Below, one piece after another: positions 7,280 to 13,316 of a stretch of DNA of 13,875 nt. The DNA lies in assembly GCA_025454075.1 (NCBI GenBank), contig JALOPD010000082.1, positions 1 to 13,875 on the forward strand. The letters are read 5' to 3'. The notes below the pieces were generated by a model that was not told the origin of the DNA, did no database searches, and saw only the letters and a list, made by a program, of their open reading frames with translations. The stretch comes from Desulfobacterales bacterium (GTDB taxonomy: Bacteria; Desulfobacterota; Desulfobacteria; Desulfobacterales; UBA2174_A). The translations under genes were made by a program, and so were the position numbers. The stretch's first letter is position 1, and each line of letters starts with the position of its first letter.

Positions 7280-8413
7280 ATGAGCAACGAGCAACGAGCA
7301 ACGAGCAACGAGTCACAAGGCGATAACAGCCGATGGATGCCCGGAGTTTCAGGCCGCAATTCTCGTTTTTCCTTCACTCGTTGTTCGTTGCTCGTTGCTC
7401 GTTACTTTTTTTTGATTTTTCTTTTAGGAGGCTTGTTCGGCTGCGACGCGAGGCGCGAGCATGCTTTCACCGGCCGCACGATGGGGACGACCTACACCGT
7501 GAAGGTGGTCACCGGCCGCTTCGGGTCGGTTGCCGGCCTCCAGGAGAAAATCGACCGGCGGCTCGAGGAGATCAACCGCAGCATGTCGCCTTACCTGGCG
7601 GGCAGCGAGATCAGCCGGTTCAACCGTTTCCAGCAGACGGGAGCCGAGTTTCCGGTTTCGGCCGATTTTTTGCGCGTGATGAAGGTGGCGGCCCGGATCT
7701 ATGCGCTGTCGGACGGGGCCTGGGACGGGACGGTGAACCCGCTGGTCGACCTGTGGGGGTTCGGCCGCGCCGGCCGGCCGGGCCAGGTGCCTCCTGCCGA
7801 AAAAATCGCCGCCGCGCTCGCCGACGTCGGGTTCAACAAGATCGACATCCGGGACTCCGGCGCGCTGGTGAAACGCGAGGCCTCGGTGACCCTCGATCTG
7901 TCCTCGATTGCCAAGGGCTACGGGGTCGACCAGGCGGCCGATGTGGTTCGGGCGGCCGGCTTCACGGATTTTCTGGTGGAGATCGGGGGCGAAGTGGTCG
8001 CCGCCGGCCTCCGCCCGGACGGGCTTCCCTGGCGCGTCGGCATCAATCGGCCGAATCCCGAGGCGGGCGTTAACGAGGTCTACAAGGTCGTCGCGTTGAA
8101 GGACCGGGCCTTCGCCACCAGCGGCGACTATCGACAGTTCTTCACGCAGGGCGGCATCCGGTATTCCCACATCATCGATCCTCGGACGGGCTACCCGGTG
8201 ACCCACCGCGTCGTGAGCGTATCCATTCTTGCAGAGGACTGCACCCTGGCCGACGGTCTTGCCACGGCCGTCATGGTGATGGGCGCGGAGAAGGGGTTGG
8301 CGCTCATCGACCGGATGGAAGGCGTCGAAGGGCTGATCGTGGTGGAGATGCCCGACGGCCGGCTGCGGGAGCACGCCTCCCAGGGGATCCTGTTTGAACC
8401 GGCGCCGCGCTGA
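7280..8413 (+). CDS. apbE: FAD:protein FMN transferase ApbE, probable lipoprotein
   Basis: ApbE attaches FMN from FAD to a Thr or Ser of target proteins (RnfG/NqrC-type and other extracytoplasmic flavoproteins) on the outer side of the membrane. Visible family features are TGRTMGTTYTVKVV, EINRSMSPYLAGSEISRFN, GTVNPLVDLWGFG, LDLSSIAKGYGVD, LVEIGGEVVAAG, TSGDYRQFF, YSHIIDPRTGYPV and the Mg-site segment LADGLATAVMVMG. The N-terminus has a hydrophobic run and lipobox (YFFLIFLLGGLFGC, Cys about residue 55 from the ATG at 7280), which fits export and lipidation. The true start is uncertain. The ATG at 7280 lies in repeat sequence and gives an unusually long leader. ATG 7337 is possible. TTG 7388 would give a textbook 20-residue lipoprotein signal but lacks a clear ribosome-binding site. 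The catalytic domain is full length. It follows hypE by about 20 nt, but a repeat hairpin and T-tract intervene, so co-transcription is not assured. Confidence 0.93.
   Translation: MSNEQRATSNESQGDNSRWMPGVSGRNSRFSFTRCSLLVARYFFLIFLLGGLFGCDARREHAFTGRTMGTTYTVKVVTGRFGSVAGLQEKIDRRLEEINRSMSPYLAGSEISRFNRFQQTGAEFPVSADFLRVMKVAARIYALSDGAWDGTVNPLVDLWGFGRAGRPGQVPPAEKIAAALADVGFNKIDIRDSGALVKREASVTLDLSSIAKGYGVDQAADVVRAAGFTDFLVEIGGEVVAAGLRPDGLPWRVGINRPNPEAGVNEVYKVVALKDRAFATSGDYRQFFTQGGIRYSHIIDPRTGYPVTHRVVSVSILAEDCTLADGLATAVMVMGAEKGLALIDRMEGVEGLIVVEMPDGRLREHASQGILFEPAPR
7282..7316. repeat. Tandem array of GAGCAAC units, forward orientation
   Basis: Four perfect GAGCAAC units (7282-7309) and one variant (GAGTCAC, 7310-7316) begin 20 nt after the hypE stop. 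Looser matches precede them from about 7268. It is the same unit as the array at 6115-6198. The array supplies the ATG at 7280 and the first codons of the longest possible apbE reading frame. Confidence 0.92.
7376..7404. repeat. Inverted GAGCAAC array, pairing with 7285-7313 and followed by a T-tract
   Basis: This stretch is the reverse complement of the forward array at 7285-7313 at 27 of 29 positions, separated by 62 nt. In RNA it could form a long hairpin. It is followed directly by C and eight T residues (7406-7413), so terminator-like behaviour between hypE and apbE is possible. The inverted units also encode part of the predicted ApbE signal peptide (SLLVARY). Confidence 0.8.
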
Positions 8414-8452
8414 GCCCCTCGCGTTTGTCAGCGCCCACAGCGGTTTTCCGCG

Positions 8453-8481
8453 TTGACAGCCCGCTGCCTCCTCCTTATGTT
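8453..8481 (+). promoter_or_regulatory. Sigma70-type promoter for rimO
   Basis: TTGACA (8453-8458) matches the -35 consensus fully. It is followed by exactly 17 nt and TATGTT (8476-8481) as -10. It lies in the 161-bp gap between apbE and rimO, about 90 nt before the rimO ATG, and would drive rimO and the polyprenyl synthase gene. Confidence 0.65.
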
Positions 8482-8574
8482 TCAACCGTAGCGCAGGAAA
8501 CGCCGACATTCCCATTTTCCCCCGTCTCGCCGAAGCGCTTGTGCCGATCGACGGTTTCAGTTGGGCTCTGAGTC

Positions 8575-9966
8575 ATGCGGTCTGTGAAACGCCTTGCCAA
8601 ACCAACGCCGAACAAACCGAAACTCCATCTGGTCAGCCTGGGCTGCGCCAAGAACCAGGTGGACAGCGAAGTCATGCTCGGCCGCCTCCAGCAAGCCGGC
8701 TGGCGCATTACCGACAACCCCGAGGAAGCCCACACCATCGTGGTGAACACCTGCAGTTTCATCGAGTCCGCGGCGGAGGAATCGGTCGAAACCATCGTGG
8801 AGCTGGCGGAATTCAAAAAAAGCGGTTCCTGCCGCAGGCTGGTGGTCACCGGCTGTCTTCCGGAGCGCTACCGGGAAAAAATCATCCGGGCGCTCCCCGA
8901 AGTGGATGTTTTCCTGGGCACCGGGGCGTTCGACCAGGTGGTGCAGGCGGCCGGAGACTCCCCCATTTCGCACGCAGCCGTCCTGCCGGACCCGGAACGC
9001 GCCTGCCTGGACGCCTCTGCCGGCCCCCGCCTGCTTTCCGCCGCGCACATGGCGTATCTCAAGATTGCCGAAGGCTGCAGCAAGCACTGCACCTACTGCA
9101 TCATCCCCAAGCTGCGCGGCACCCACAAAAGCCGGCCGCCGGAGGACGTGGCGTCCGAAGCCCGGGAACTGGTGGCCGCCGGCGTGAAGGAGTTGGTGCT
9201 GGTGGCCCAGGACACCACCTCGTACGGCATGGACCTCACGCCGCCGGCCTCCCTCGGCGGCCTGGTGCAGTGCCTCGGCAACCTCTCCTCGGGAAAAGGC
9301 CTTAAAAAAGAGGCGCCCTGGATTCGCGTGCTATACGGGCACCCCGAGAGCATCGATGAATCCTTCATGCGCGCGGTGGCCGCCCACCCGAACGTCTGCT
9401 CCTACTTCGACCTGCCGATCCAGCATGCCAGCAGGCGGATGTTGAAGCGCATGGGGCGGCGCTACACCGGCGACACGCTCCGGCGGCTTTTCCACCGCAT
9501 CCGGGAAATCGTCCCGGACGCATCCCTGCGAACGACGGCCATCGTCGGATTTCCCGGCGAAACCGACAAGGACTTCCAGGACCTTTTGAACCTGGCCGAA
9601 GAGATTCGGTTTGACCATTTCGGTGCGTTTGTCTATTCTGACGCCGAGGATATACCGTCCCACCGGCTGCGCGGCCATGTCCCGCGGGCTGTGGCGCAGG
9701 ACCGATACGACCAGCTCATGTCGGTGCAGATGGAAATCGCCGCCGAAAAGAACCAGACACACATCGGCCGAACGCTTCAGGTGCTGATCGAGGAAGACCT
9801 CGGCAACCACCTGTTTGCCGGCCGGACCGCCTTCCAGGCCCCCGAGGTGGACGGGGTCACATACGTGAACACCGCCAGCTCCGGGCTCCCGCTTCCCATC
9901 GGGCGGTTTGCCCTCTCCCGAATCAATGACGCCCTGGAGTACGACCTGATGGGGGAAGTTGCGTGA
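8575..9966 (+). CDS. rimO: Ribosomal protein S12 methylthiotransferase RimO
   Basis: RimO is a radical-SAM enzyme with two [4Fe-4S] clusters that adds a methylthio group to the conserved Asp of ribosomal protein S12 (Asp88 in E. coli). The N-terminal motif VSLGCAKNQVDSE is diagnostic for RimO rather than MiaB. C24, C60 (VVNTCSF) and C94 (VTGCLPERY) are the auxiliary-cluster ligands. EGCSKHCTYC supplies the radical-SAM CxxxCxxC (C168, C172, C175). DLPIQHASRRMLKRMGRRYT and TTAIVGFPGETDKDFQ are further family landmarks. The C-terminal region after about 390 fits a TRAM domain. The 463 residues include a short basic N-terminal extension. The ribosome-binding site is weak. The stop overlaps the next start by 4 nt (GTGA), indicating coupled translation. 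Confidence 0.97.
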   Translation: MRSVKRLAKPTPNKPKLHLVSLGCAKNQVDSEVMLGRLQQAGWRITDNPEEAHTIVVNTCSFIESAAEESVETIVELAEFKKSGSCRRLVVTGCLPERYREKIIRALPEVDVFLGTGAFDQVVQAAGDSPISHAAVLPDPERACLDASAGPRLLSAAHMAYLKIAEGCSKHCTYCIIPKLRGTHKSRPPEDVASEARELVAAGVKELVLVAQDTTSYGMDLTPPASLGGLVQCLGNLSSGKGLKKEAPWIRVLYGHPESIDESFMRAVAAHPNVCSYFDLPIQHASRRMLKRMGRRYTGDTLRRLFHRIREIVPDASLRTTAIVGFPGETDKDFQDLLNLAEEIRFDHFGAFVYSDAEDIPSHRLRGHVPRAVAQDRYDQLMSVQMEIAAEKNQTHIGRTLQVLIEEDLGNHLFAGRTAFQAPEVDGVTYVNTASSGLPLPIGRFALSRINDALEYDLMGEVA

Positions 9967-10943
9967 GCGATCTCAAGGAACGAATCCTGAAAGCGGTGCA
10001 GCCCGATCTGGACGCCATCGAAACAGCGCTGGCCAAAAACCTCAATCCCCACCTCGACCTGGTCCGGGACGTGGCCGGGCACATTCTTTTCAGCGGCGGG
10101 AAGCGGCTGCGGCCGCTGCTCATGGTGCTGTCGGCGCGCCTGTGCGAGTACCGCGGCGACTACGACAAAACCTTCTCGACCGCCCTGGAATACCTGCATG
10201 CCGCCACGCTGCTGCACGACGACCTCGTGGACGGGGCCTCCCTGCGGCGCAACCAGCCGGCCGCGCACCTCAAGTGGGGCAACTCCATCGCCGTGCTGGT
10301 GGGGGATTTTCTGCTCGCCCGGGCCCTGTCCGTTTCGGCGGCCACGGGCCGCGCGCGGATCGTCCAGACCCTGGCGGAGTTGACCGAACAGATGTCCCAG
10401 GGCGAGGTTCACCAGCTGATGCGCAAGGGCGACATCCGCCTGTCCGAAGCGGAGTACCTGGAGGTGATCCGCCGCAAGACGGCCGTGCTGTTCGAGACGG
10501 CCTGCCGGGTCAGCGCCGTTCTGGCCGATGCCTCCACAGAGAAGGAATCCGCCCTGGCGGCATACGGTCTCAATTTGGGCATGGCCTTTCAGATTGCCGA
10601 CGATCTGTTCGACTACACCCTGGGCACCTCCCAGCTCGGAAAGGACGTCGGATCCGACCTGCGCGAGGGCAAGATGACGCTGCCGTTGATTCAAGGCCTG
10701 AAGCAGGTGGGTGACGGGGACCGGGAATGGATGGTGAGGGTTGTCCAGGACCCGAACTTTTCAACGGAGGACTTCTCGAAGCTGGTCGGGCTGCTTCAGG
10801 CGAGCGGCGCAACCCGCTATGCGGAGAAGGCCGCCGAAGCTTACATTTTCAAGGCCAAAGCCGCGCTCGCCCTGTTTCCGCAAACCGAGACCTTGGGGAC
10901 CCTGAAGGATATCGCCGACTACGCCCTGCATCGGCGGGCTTGA
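9963..10943 (+). CDS. Long-chain polyprenyl diphosphate synthase (IspB-like)
   Basis: This is a trans-prenyltransferase that extends farnesyl or geranyl diphosphate with isopentenyl diphosphate units, most likely to make the isoprenoid side chain of (mena)quinone. The first Asp-rich motif is LLHDDLVD (D86, D87, D90) and the second FQIADDLFD (D213, D214, D217). GGKRLRPLL, GNSIAVLVGDFLLARA, QGEVHQL and GSDLREGKMTLPLIQGL also match. Small residues stand at the positions before the first motif (HAATLLHDD), which typically lets the chain grow beyond C20, so an octaprenyl- or heptaprenyl-type product is likely. It has 326 residues, the normal length. A GTG start at 9963 overlaps the rimO stop by 4 nt, with a G-rich ribosome-binding site at about 9952-9956. 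Product chain length cannot be read from sequence. Alternatives are hepS- or sdsA-type enzymes. Confidence 0.92.
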   Translation: MSDLKERILKAVQPDLDAIETALAKNLNPHLDLVRDVAGHILFSGGKRLRPLLMVLSARLCEYRGDYDKTFSTALEYLHAATLLHDDLVDGASLRRNQPAAHLKWGNSIAVLVGDFLLARALSVSAATGRARIVQTLAELTEQMSQGEVHQLMRKGDIRLSEAEYLEVIRRKTAVLFETACRVSAVLADASTEKESALAAYGLNLGMAFQIADDLFDYTLGTSQLGKDVGSDLREGKMTLPLIQGLKQVGDGDREWMVRVVQDPNFSTEDFSKLVGLLQASGATRYAEKAAEAYIFKAKAALALFPQTETLGTLKDIADYALHRRA

Positions 10944-11000
10944 TGCTCCGCGGTTTTTTGATCCACGGGTTGCGAAGCGATGGATCTGCTTCGTCGGTGT

Positions 11001-11136
11001 ATTATTACTTCGGCAATCAACTACGGCAAACTCCAGCAGCTCACGCAGAGGCGGAGCGGGGTGCCCGCCGCGGCGAGCACCCCGCTCCGCCTTCACTTGA
11101 ACAAGCGTTGCCATATTTGATTGCCGGTTTAATAAT
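11001..11136. repeat. MITE-like element with 29-bp terminal inverted repeats and a central 15-bp perfect palindrome
   Basis: The left arm 11001-11029 and right arm 11108-11136 are reverse complements at 24 of 29 positions. Between them GGCGGAGCGGGGTGC (11050-11064) and its exact complement (11077-11091) flank a 12-nt GC-rich loop. The 136-bp unit fills half of the 276-bp gap after the polyprenyl synthase gene. It contains no supportable gene, although open frames cross it in both directions because of the symmetry. A diverged copy sits at 4802-4892. There is no transposase, and target-site duplication is not evident. Confidence 0.8.
11108..11136 (+). promoter_or_regulatory. Outward-facing promoter-like sequence in the right arm of the repeat element
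   Basis: TTGCCA (11108-11113) is 5 of 6 for a -35 box. After a 17-nt spacer comes AATAAT (11131-11136), 5 of 6 for a -10 box. It points toward the secreted-protein gene at 11220. The mirrored left arm offers TTGCCG, 17 nt, AATAAT pointing the opposite way. Confidence 0.45.
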
Positions 11137-11219
11137 GACTGCGCCTTGATCGAATCGGAAAACTGTTCTATCTATCGAGCTTTCCGCAGCCTCAATTTCA
11201 GACATCCCGCGAGGGCGTC

Positions 11220-11915
11220 ATGAAAAATATTTTTATCGATTGCCGGAAGGTGTGCATTCTGCTTCTGGCGTTTCTTGCCTTCGCGGCCGGCGGCATGGCC
11301 GAGGCGCAGAAAGGGGAGGACAGCCGGACCCTGGTCGTCTTCGGGTCGGCGCCGATCCAGGGCAGCAACGTCACCGGGGCGCGGGATGCCGCCATTGCCG
11401 AGGGGCTGATGCAGGCCGTCGCGCTCACCGCCATGGGGATCCTCTCCCCGGAAGGGTTCGCGGAAAACTTCAAGAAGCTCAACGACCAGCTGCTCGACCG
11501 GCCCGACGCATACATTCAGGATTTTAAAGTGCTGTCGGAAACCGTCATCGCCAAGCAGCACCGCGTCGTGGTGCAGGCCACGGTGAACGCCAAGCTGATC
11601 GCCGATCGCCTGGCCGGGGCGGGAATTGCCGGCGGAAAAACAAGCGTGGCGGCCAACCAGTTGGCCCTCACCGTGGAGGGCAGCGGAAACCTCGCCAACT
11701 TCGTCAAGTTTCGCAAGGCGCTGGGCGGCATCCCGGGCGTGGAAGGCATTCAGGTCCGGGATATGAACCCGAACGAAACCACCCTGCTGGTGGGCTACAA
11801 GGGAACTTCCAAGGACCTGGGCGCCGCCCTGGCCGAGCACTCTTTTGACACTTTCACCCTGGCCGTGGCTCAAGCAGGGGAAGGCGGGCTGCGAGTGGTG
11901 ATATCCCCCAAATGA
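11220..11915 (+). CDS. Secreted protein with FlgT-like features, function unknown
   Basis: I do not recognise this as a named gene. The 231-residue product starts with a clear signal peptide: basic MKNIFIDCRK, hydrophobic LLLAFLAFAAGG, and cleavage probably after AEA near residue 29. The protein should therefore be periplasmic or outer-membrane-associated. The segment VVFGSAPIQGSNVTGARDAA, continuing with regularly spaced Ala, then YIQDFKVLSETVIAKQHRVV and VQATVNAKLIADRL, resembles the N-terminal and middle pattern of FlgT/LPP20-type proteins (an ARxxAIxxAL helix followed by a beta-strand pair). That is weak pattern evidence, and the flagellar role need not apply. A second half (ALTVEGSGNLANFVKFRKAL onward) looks like a second alpha/beta domain. 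The ribosome-binding site GAGGG (11211-11215) is close to the ATG. The gene is 52 nt upstream of the phosphatidyltransferase, so the two may share a transcript. Confidence 0.8.
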   Translation: MKNIFIDCRKVCILLLAFLAFAAGGMAEAQKGEDSRTLVVFGSAPIQGSNVTGARDAAIAEGLMQAVALTAMGILSPEGFAENFKKLNDQLLDRPDAYIQDFKVLSETVIAKQHRVVVQATVNAKLIADRLAGAGIAGGKTSVAANQLALTVEGSGNLANFVKFRKALGGIPGVEGIQVRDMNPNETTLLVGYKGTSKDLGAALAEHSFDTFTLAVAQAGEGGLRVVISPK

Positions 11916-11967
11916 CGACCGATGAGTTCTCCACCCGCGGACGCGAGCGCCTCCGCGGCCGCCGTGA

Positions 11968-12582
11968 ATGCCGATGAACACCGTTGAAAGCTCGCGGCGG
12001 CAGCGGCTGCCGAAGCTCACCATCAACATCCCGAACATCCTGACGGTTCTGCGGATCCTGGTCACGCCGCTCTTCGTCATTTTCCTGATCCGCAACCAGC
12101 ACGGGTATGCGCTGCTCGTTTTTGTTTTTGCCGGCGTGAGCGACGGCCTGGACGGGCTGATCGCGCGTTGGCTCAACCAGCGCAGCGACCTCGGGGCCGT
12201 CCTCGACCCCATCGCCGACAAACTGCTGCTGACCGCTGCCTACATCACCCTGGGCATCCTCAAGGACATCCCCGGGTGGCTGGCCGTACTGGTGATCAGC
12301 CGGGATGTGCTGATCGTCACCGGCATTGCCGTTCTGACCTTTGCCGATATTCATTTCGACATTCGGCCGTCACTGGTCAGCAAATGGACGACGGTGTTCC
12401 AGATTCTCTTGATCGGGGTCAGCTTGCTGGAGTTCGATTTTTCCGGGGCGCAGACCCTGCAGGCGGTTCTCGGCTGGGTGACCGCCGGGATGACCGTCCT
12501 CTCAGGCCTGCATTACACCTACCTTGGGCTTAACATTCTGCAGACCGGCTACGGGGCCCAGGCGAAAAAGGATGCCGACTGA
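11968..12582 (+). CDS. CDP-alcohol phosphatidyltransferase (PgsA/cardiolipin-synthase-like), integral membrane
   Basis: This is a membrane enzyme that exchanges CMP of a CDP-linked lipid (usually CDP-diacylglycerol) for an alcohol such as glycerol-3-phosphate or phosphatidylglycerol. The full catalytic signature D-G-x2-A-R-x8-G-x3-D-x3-D is present: D62, G63, A66, R67, G76, D80, D84 in DGLIARWLNQRSDLG and AVLDPIADK. Several hydrophobic segments follow (for example LLLTAAYITLGIL, WLAVLVISRDVLIVTGIAVL and a C-terminal helix), giving the usual multi-span topology in 204 residues. The start could be ATG 11968 or ATG 11974, and neither has a clear ribosome-binding site. The NQRSDLG form of the motif resembles mitochondrial-type cardiolipin synthases as much as PgsA, so the substrate is not assigned. 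The next gene is tRNA-Val. Confidence 0.92.
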   Translation: MPMNTVESSRRQRLPKLTINIPNILTVLRILVTPLFVIFLIRNQHGYALLVFVFAGVSDGLDGLIARWLNQRSDLGAVLDPIADKLLLTAAYITLGILKDIPGWLAVLVISRDVLIVTGIAVLTFADIHFDIRPSLVSKWTTVFQILLIGVSLLEFDFSGAQTLQAVLGWVTAGMTVLSGLHYTYLGLNILQTGYGAQAKKDAD

Positions 12583-12607
12583 ACCCACGGCCCGCCCCGG
12601 TTTTTCC

Positions 12608-12636
12608 TTGACACCTCTCAGGGCCGATGGTAACTA
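12608..12636 (+). promoter_or_regulatory. Probable promoter of tRNA-Val
   Basis: A perfect TTGACA (12608-12613) is followed by a 17-nt spacer and the poor -10 TAACTA (12631-12636). It sits 15 nt before the mature tRNA 5' end. The -35 match is strong and the -10 weak. Confidence 0.45.
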
Positions 12637-12650
12637 AAAAATTCTGTTAA

Positions 12651-12725
12651 AGGCACGTAGCTCAGGGGGAGAGCACTACCCTGACACGGTAGGGGTCAAG
12701 AGTTCAAATCTCTTCGTGCCTACCA
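12651..12725 (+). tRNA. tRNA-Val (anticodon GAC)
   Basis: The full cloverleaf can be folded. The acceptor stem AGGCACG (12651-12657) pairs with CGTGCCT (12715-12721). The D stem is GCTC/GAGC. The anticodon stem CTACC/GGTAG carries loop CTGACAC, giving anticodon GAC at 12683-12685, which reads GUC. The T stem AAGAG/CTCTT carries loop TTCAAAT. The discriminator base is A (12722) and CCA is encoded (12723-12725). The first acceptor pair is A-U instead of the more usual G-C. It is flanked by a TTGACA box upstream and a terminator downstream, so it is probably its own single-gene unit. Confidence 0.97.
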
Positions 12726-12733
12726 CGCGAATC

Positions 12734-12766
12734 AAGGGGTTATGGCAGCGGCCATAGCCCCTTTTT
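12734..12766 (+). terminator. Rho-independent terminator after tRNA-Val
   Basis: The stem GGGGTTATGGC (12736-12746) pairs with GCCATAGCCCC (12751-12761), with one wobble, a 4-nt loop and five T residues (12762-12766). Two more A-T pairs extend the base. It lies 10 nt after the tRNA CCA end. Confidence 0.93.
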
Positions 12767-12810
12767 CATCCGTGCGTGCGGGAAGATTTCAAAGGGATGG
12801 TTCATTTGGC

Positions 12811-12839
12811 TTGACAAAATAAGCCATGCAGGATAGGCT
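12811..12839 (+). promoter_or_regulatory. Promoter for the c-di-AMP riboswitch transcript
   Basis: A perfect TTGACA (12811-12816), a 17-nt spacer and TAGGCT (12834-12839) keep the most conserved -10 bases (T1, A2, T6). The predicted RNA start at about 12846 falls just before the first aptamer stem, the expected geometry. Confidence 0.6.
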
Positions 12840-12849
12840 TATTTCAATT

Positions 12850-12962
12850 ATGCCTAATCCCGGGAATGATCGGGAGCGGGGGACCCAAGTTTTTGGGGCG
12901 AATCGCCATCCGGCGAGGGGTAACCTTATCGGCCCTAGCCCTTCAGCTAACCTCGTAGGCGT
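12850..12962 (+). promoter_or_regulatory. c-di-AMP riboswitch (ydaO/yuaA class)
   Basis: The aptamer's conserved blocks appear in order. ATGCC (12850-12854) forms stem P1 with GGCGT (12958-12962). Then come TAATCC, a GGGGGACCCAAG block, TTTTTGGGGCGAATC, AGGGGTAACCTTATC, and the highly conserved CAGCTAACCTCGTAGGC. These match, block for block, the ydaO aptamers I remember, such as Thermoanaerobacter (CAGCUAACUCCGGAGGC; UUUUUGGGGUUAAUC). The class senses c-di-AMP and in most known cases lowers expression when ligand is bound. Known targets concern cell wall, osmolyte and potassium handling. Here it sits upstream of a 63-codon ORF and a secreted Fn3/PKD protein. This rests on recalled consensus, not a covariance-model search. 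Confidence 0.85.
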
Positions 12963-12979
12963 CGATGAGGAAAACCTTC

Positions 12980-13018
12980 GGAATCGATCGGGGGTCTTTC
13001 CTCGACCATTTCGATTCC
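12980..13018 (+). promoter_or_regulatory. Candidate expression-platform hairpin abutting a ribosome-binding site
   Basis: GGAATCGA (12980-12987) pairs perfectly with TCGATTCC (13011-13018). Inside it TCGGGG (12988-12993) pairs with CCTCGA (13000-13005) with one wobble. A competing 7-bp pairing exists between GAGGAAA (12967-12973), just after the aptamer, and TTTCCTC (12997-13003). No T-tract follows. Instead GGAGG (13019-13023) begins immediately, so control of translation initiation is more likely than termination. Confidence 0.55.
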
Positions 13019-13031
13019 GGAGGTAGAAGTC

Positions 13032-13223
13032 ATGTCCGTCAAGCATTCCGTCTTAGTCCCGCAGCATTCCTGCGCCCATCAAAATCAGATACAAAATCCA
13101 AACATCCCGCAGTACCACATCCTGATCCTTGCCTGGTGTGCCCTCGTTATTCTCTATGGTGAAGCCGGTTTGAGCCCCCCTTCCCGGACGCAGCGAAAAA
13201 TGACAGCCCCATCGGTTGCTTGA
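13032..13223 (+). CDS. Possible 63-residue small membrane protein downstream of the riboswitch
   Basis: No family is recognised. The ORF has a good ribosome-binding site (GGAGG at 13019-13023, 8-nt spacer) directly after the riboswitch hairpin. The product has a polar, His/Gln-rich N-terminal half (about residues 1-28), one hydrophobic segment HILILAWCALVILYG (about 29-43) and a polar tail. It could be a small single-span membrane protein or a leader peptide between riboswitch and main gene. Against it: codon use is less GC-biased than neighbouring genes and there is no known homologue I can recall. The 93-bp gap to the next gene shows no terminator, so both would share the transcript. Confidence 0.35.
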   Translation: MSVKHSVLVPQHSCAHQNQIQNPNIPQYHILILAWCALVILYGEAGLSPPSRTQRKMTAPSVA

Positions 13224-13316
13224 TTCTGACCGATTCAGCCGGCTTACGCACGGGAGCTGTCGAACCACACCCATCGCTCGGTCCTCGATGGCCGGAATTA
13301 CCAAAGGAGGTTTACG

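Noticed and set aside
5020..7294. Long - strand open frames opposite hypD, hypE and the repeat array
   Set aside because: They are antisense to real genes. Their repeated 'CSLLV'-type stretches are just the reverse translation of the GAGCAAC units.
6115..7404. The 7-nt repeat arrays as a CRISPR
   Set aside because: Units are 7 nt and contiguous with no spacers, so they are simple tandem repeats.
8414..8574. A terminator in the apbE-rimO gap
   Set aside because: No GC-rich stem followed by a T-tract can be found. Only the TTGACA/TATGTT promoter is supported.
12583..12607. A terminator between the phosphatidyltransferase and tRNA-Val (CCCCGG followed by five Ts)
   Set aside because: There is a T-tract but no convincing stem before it.
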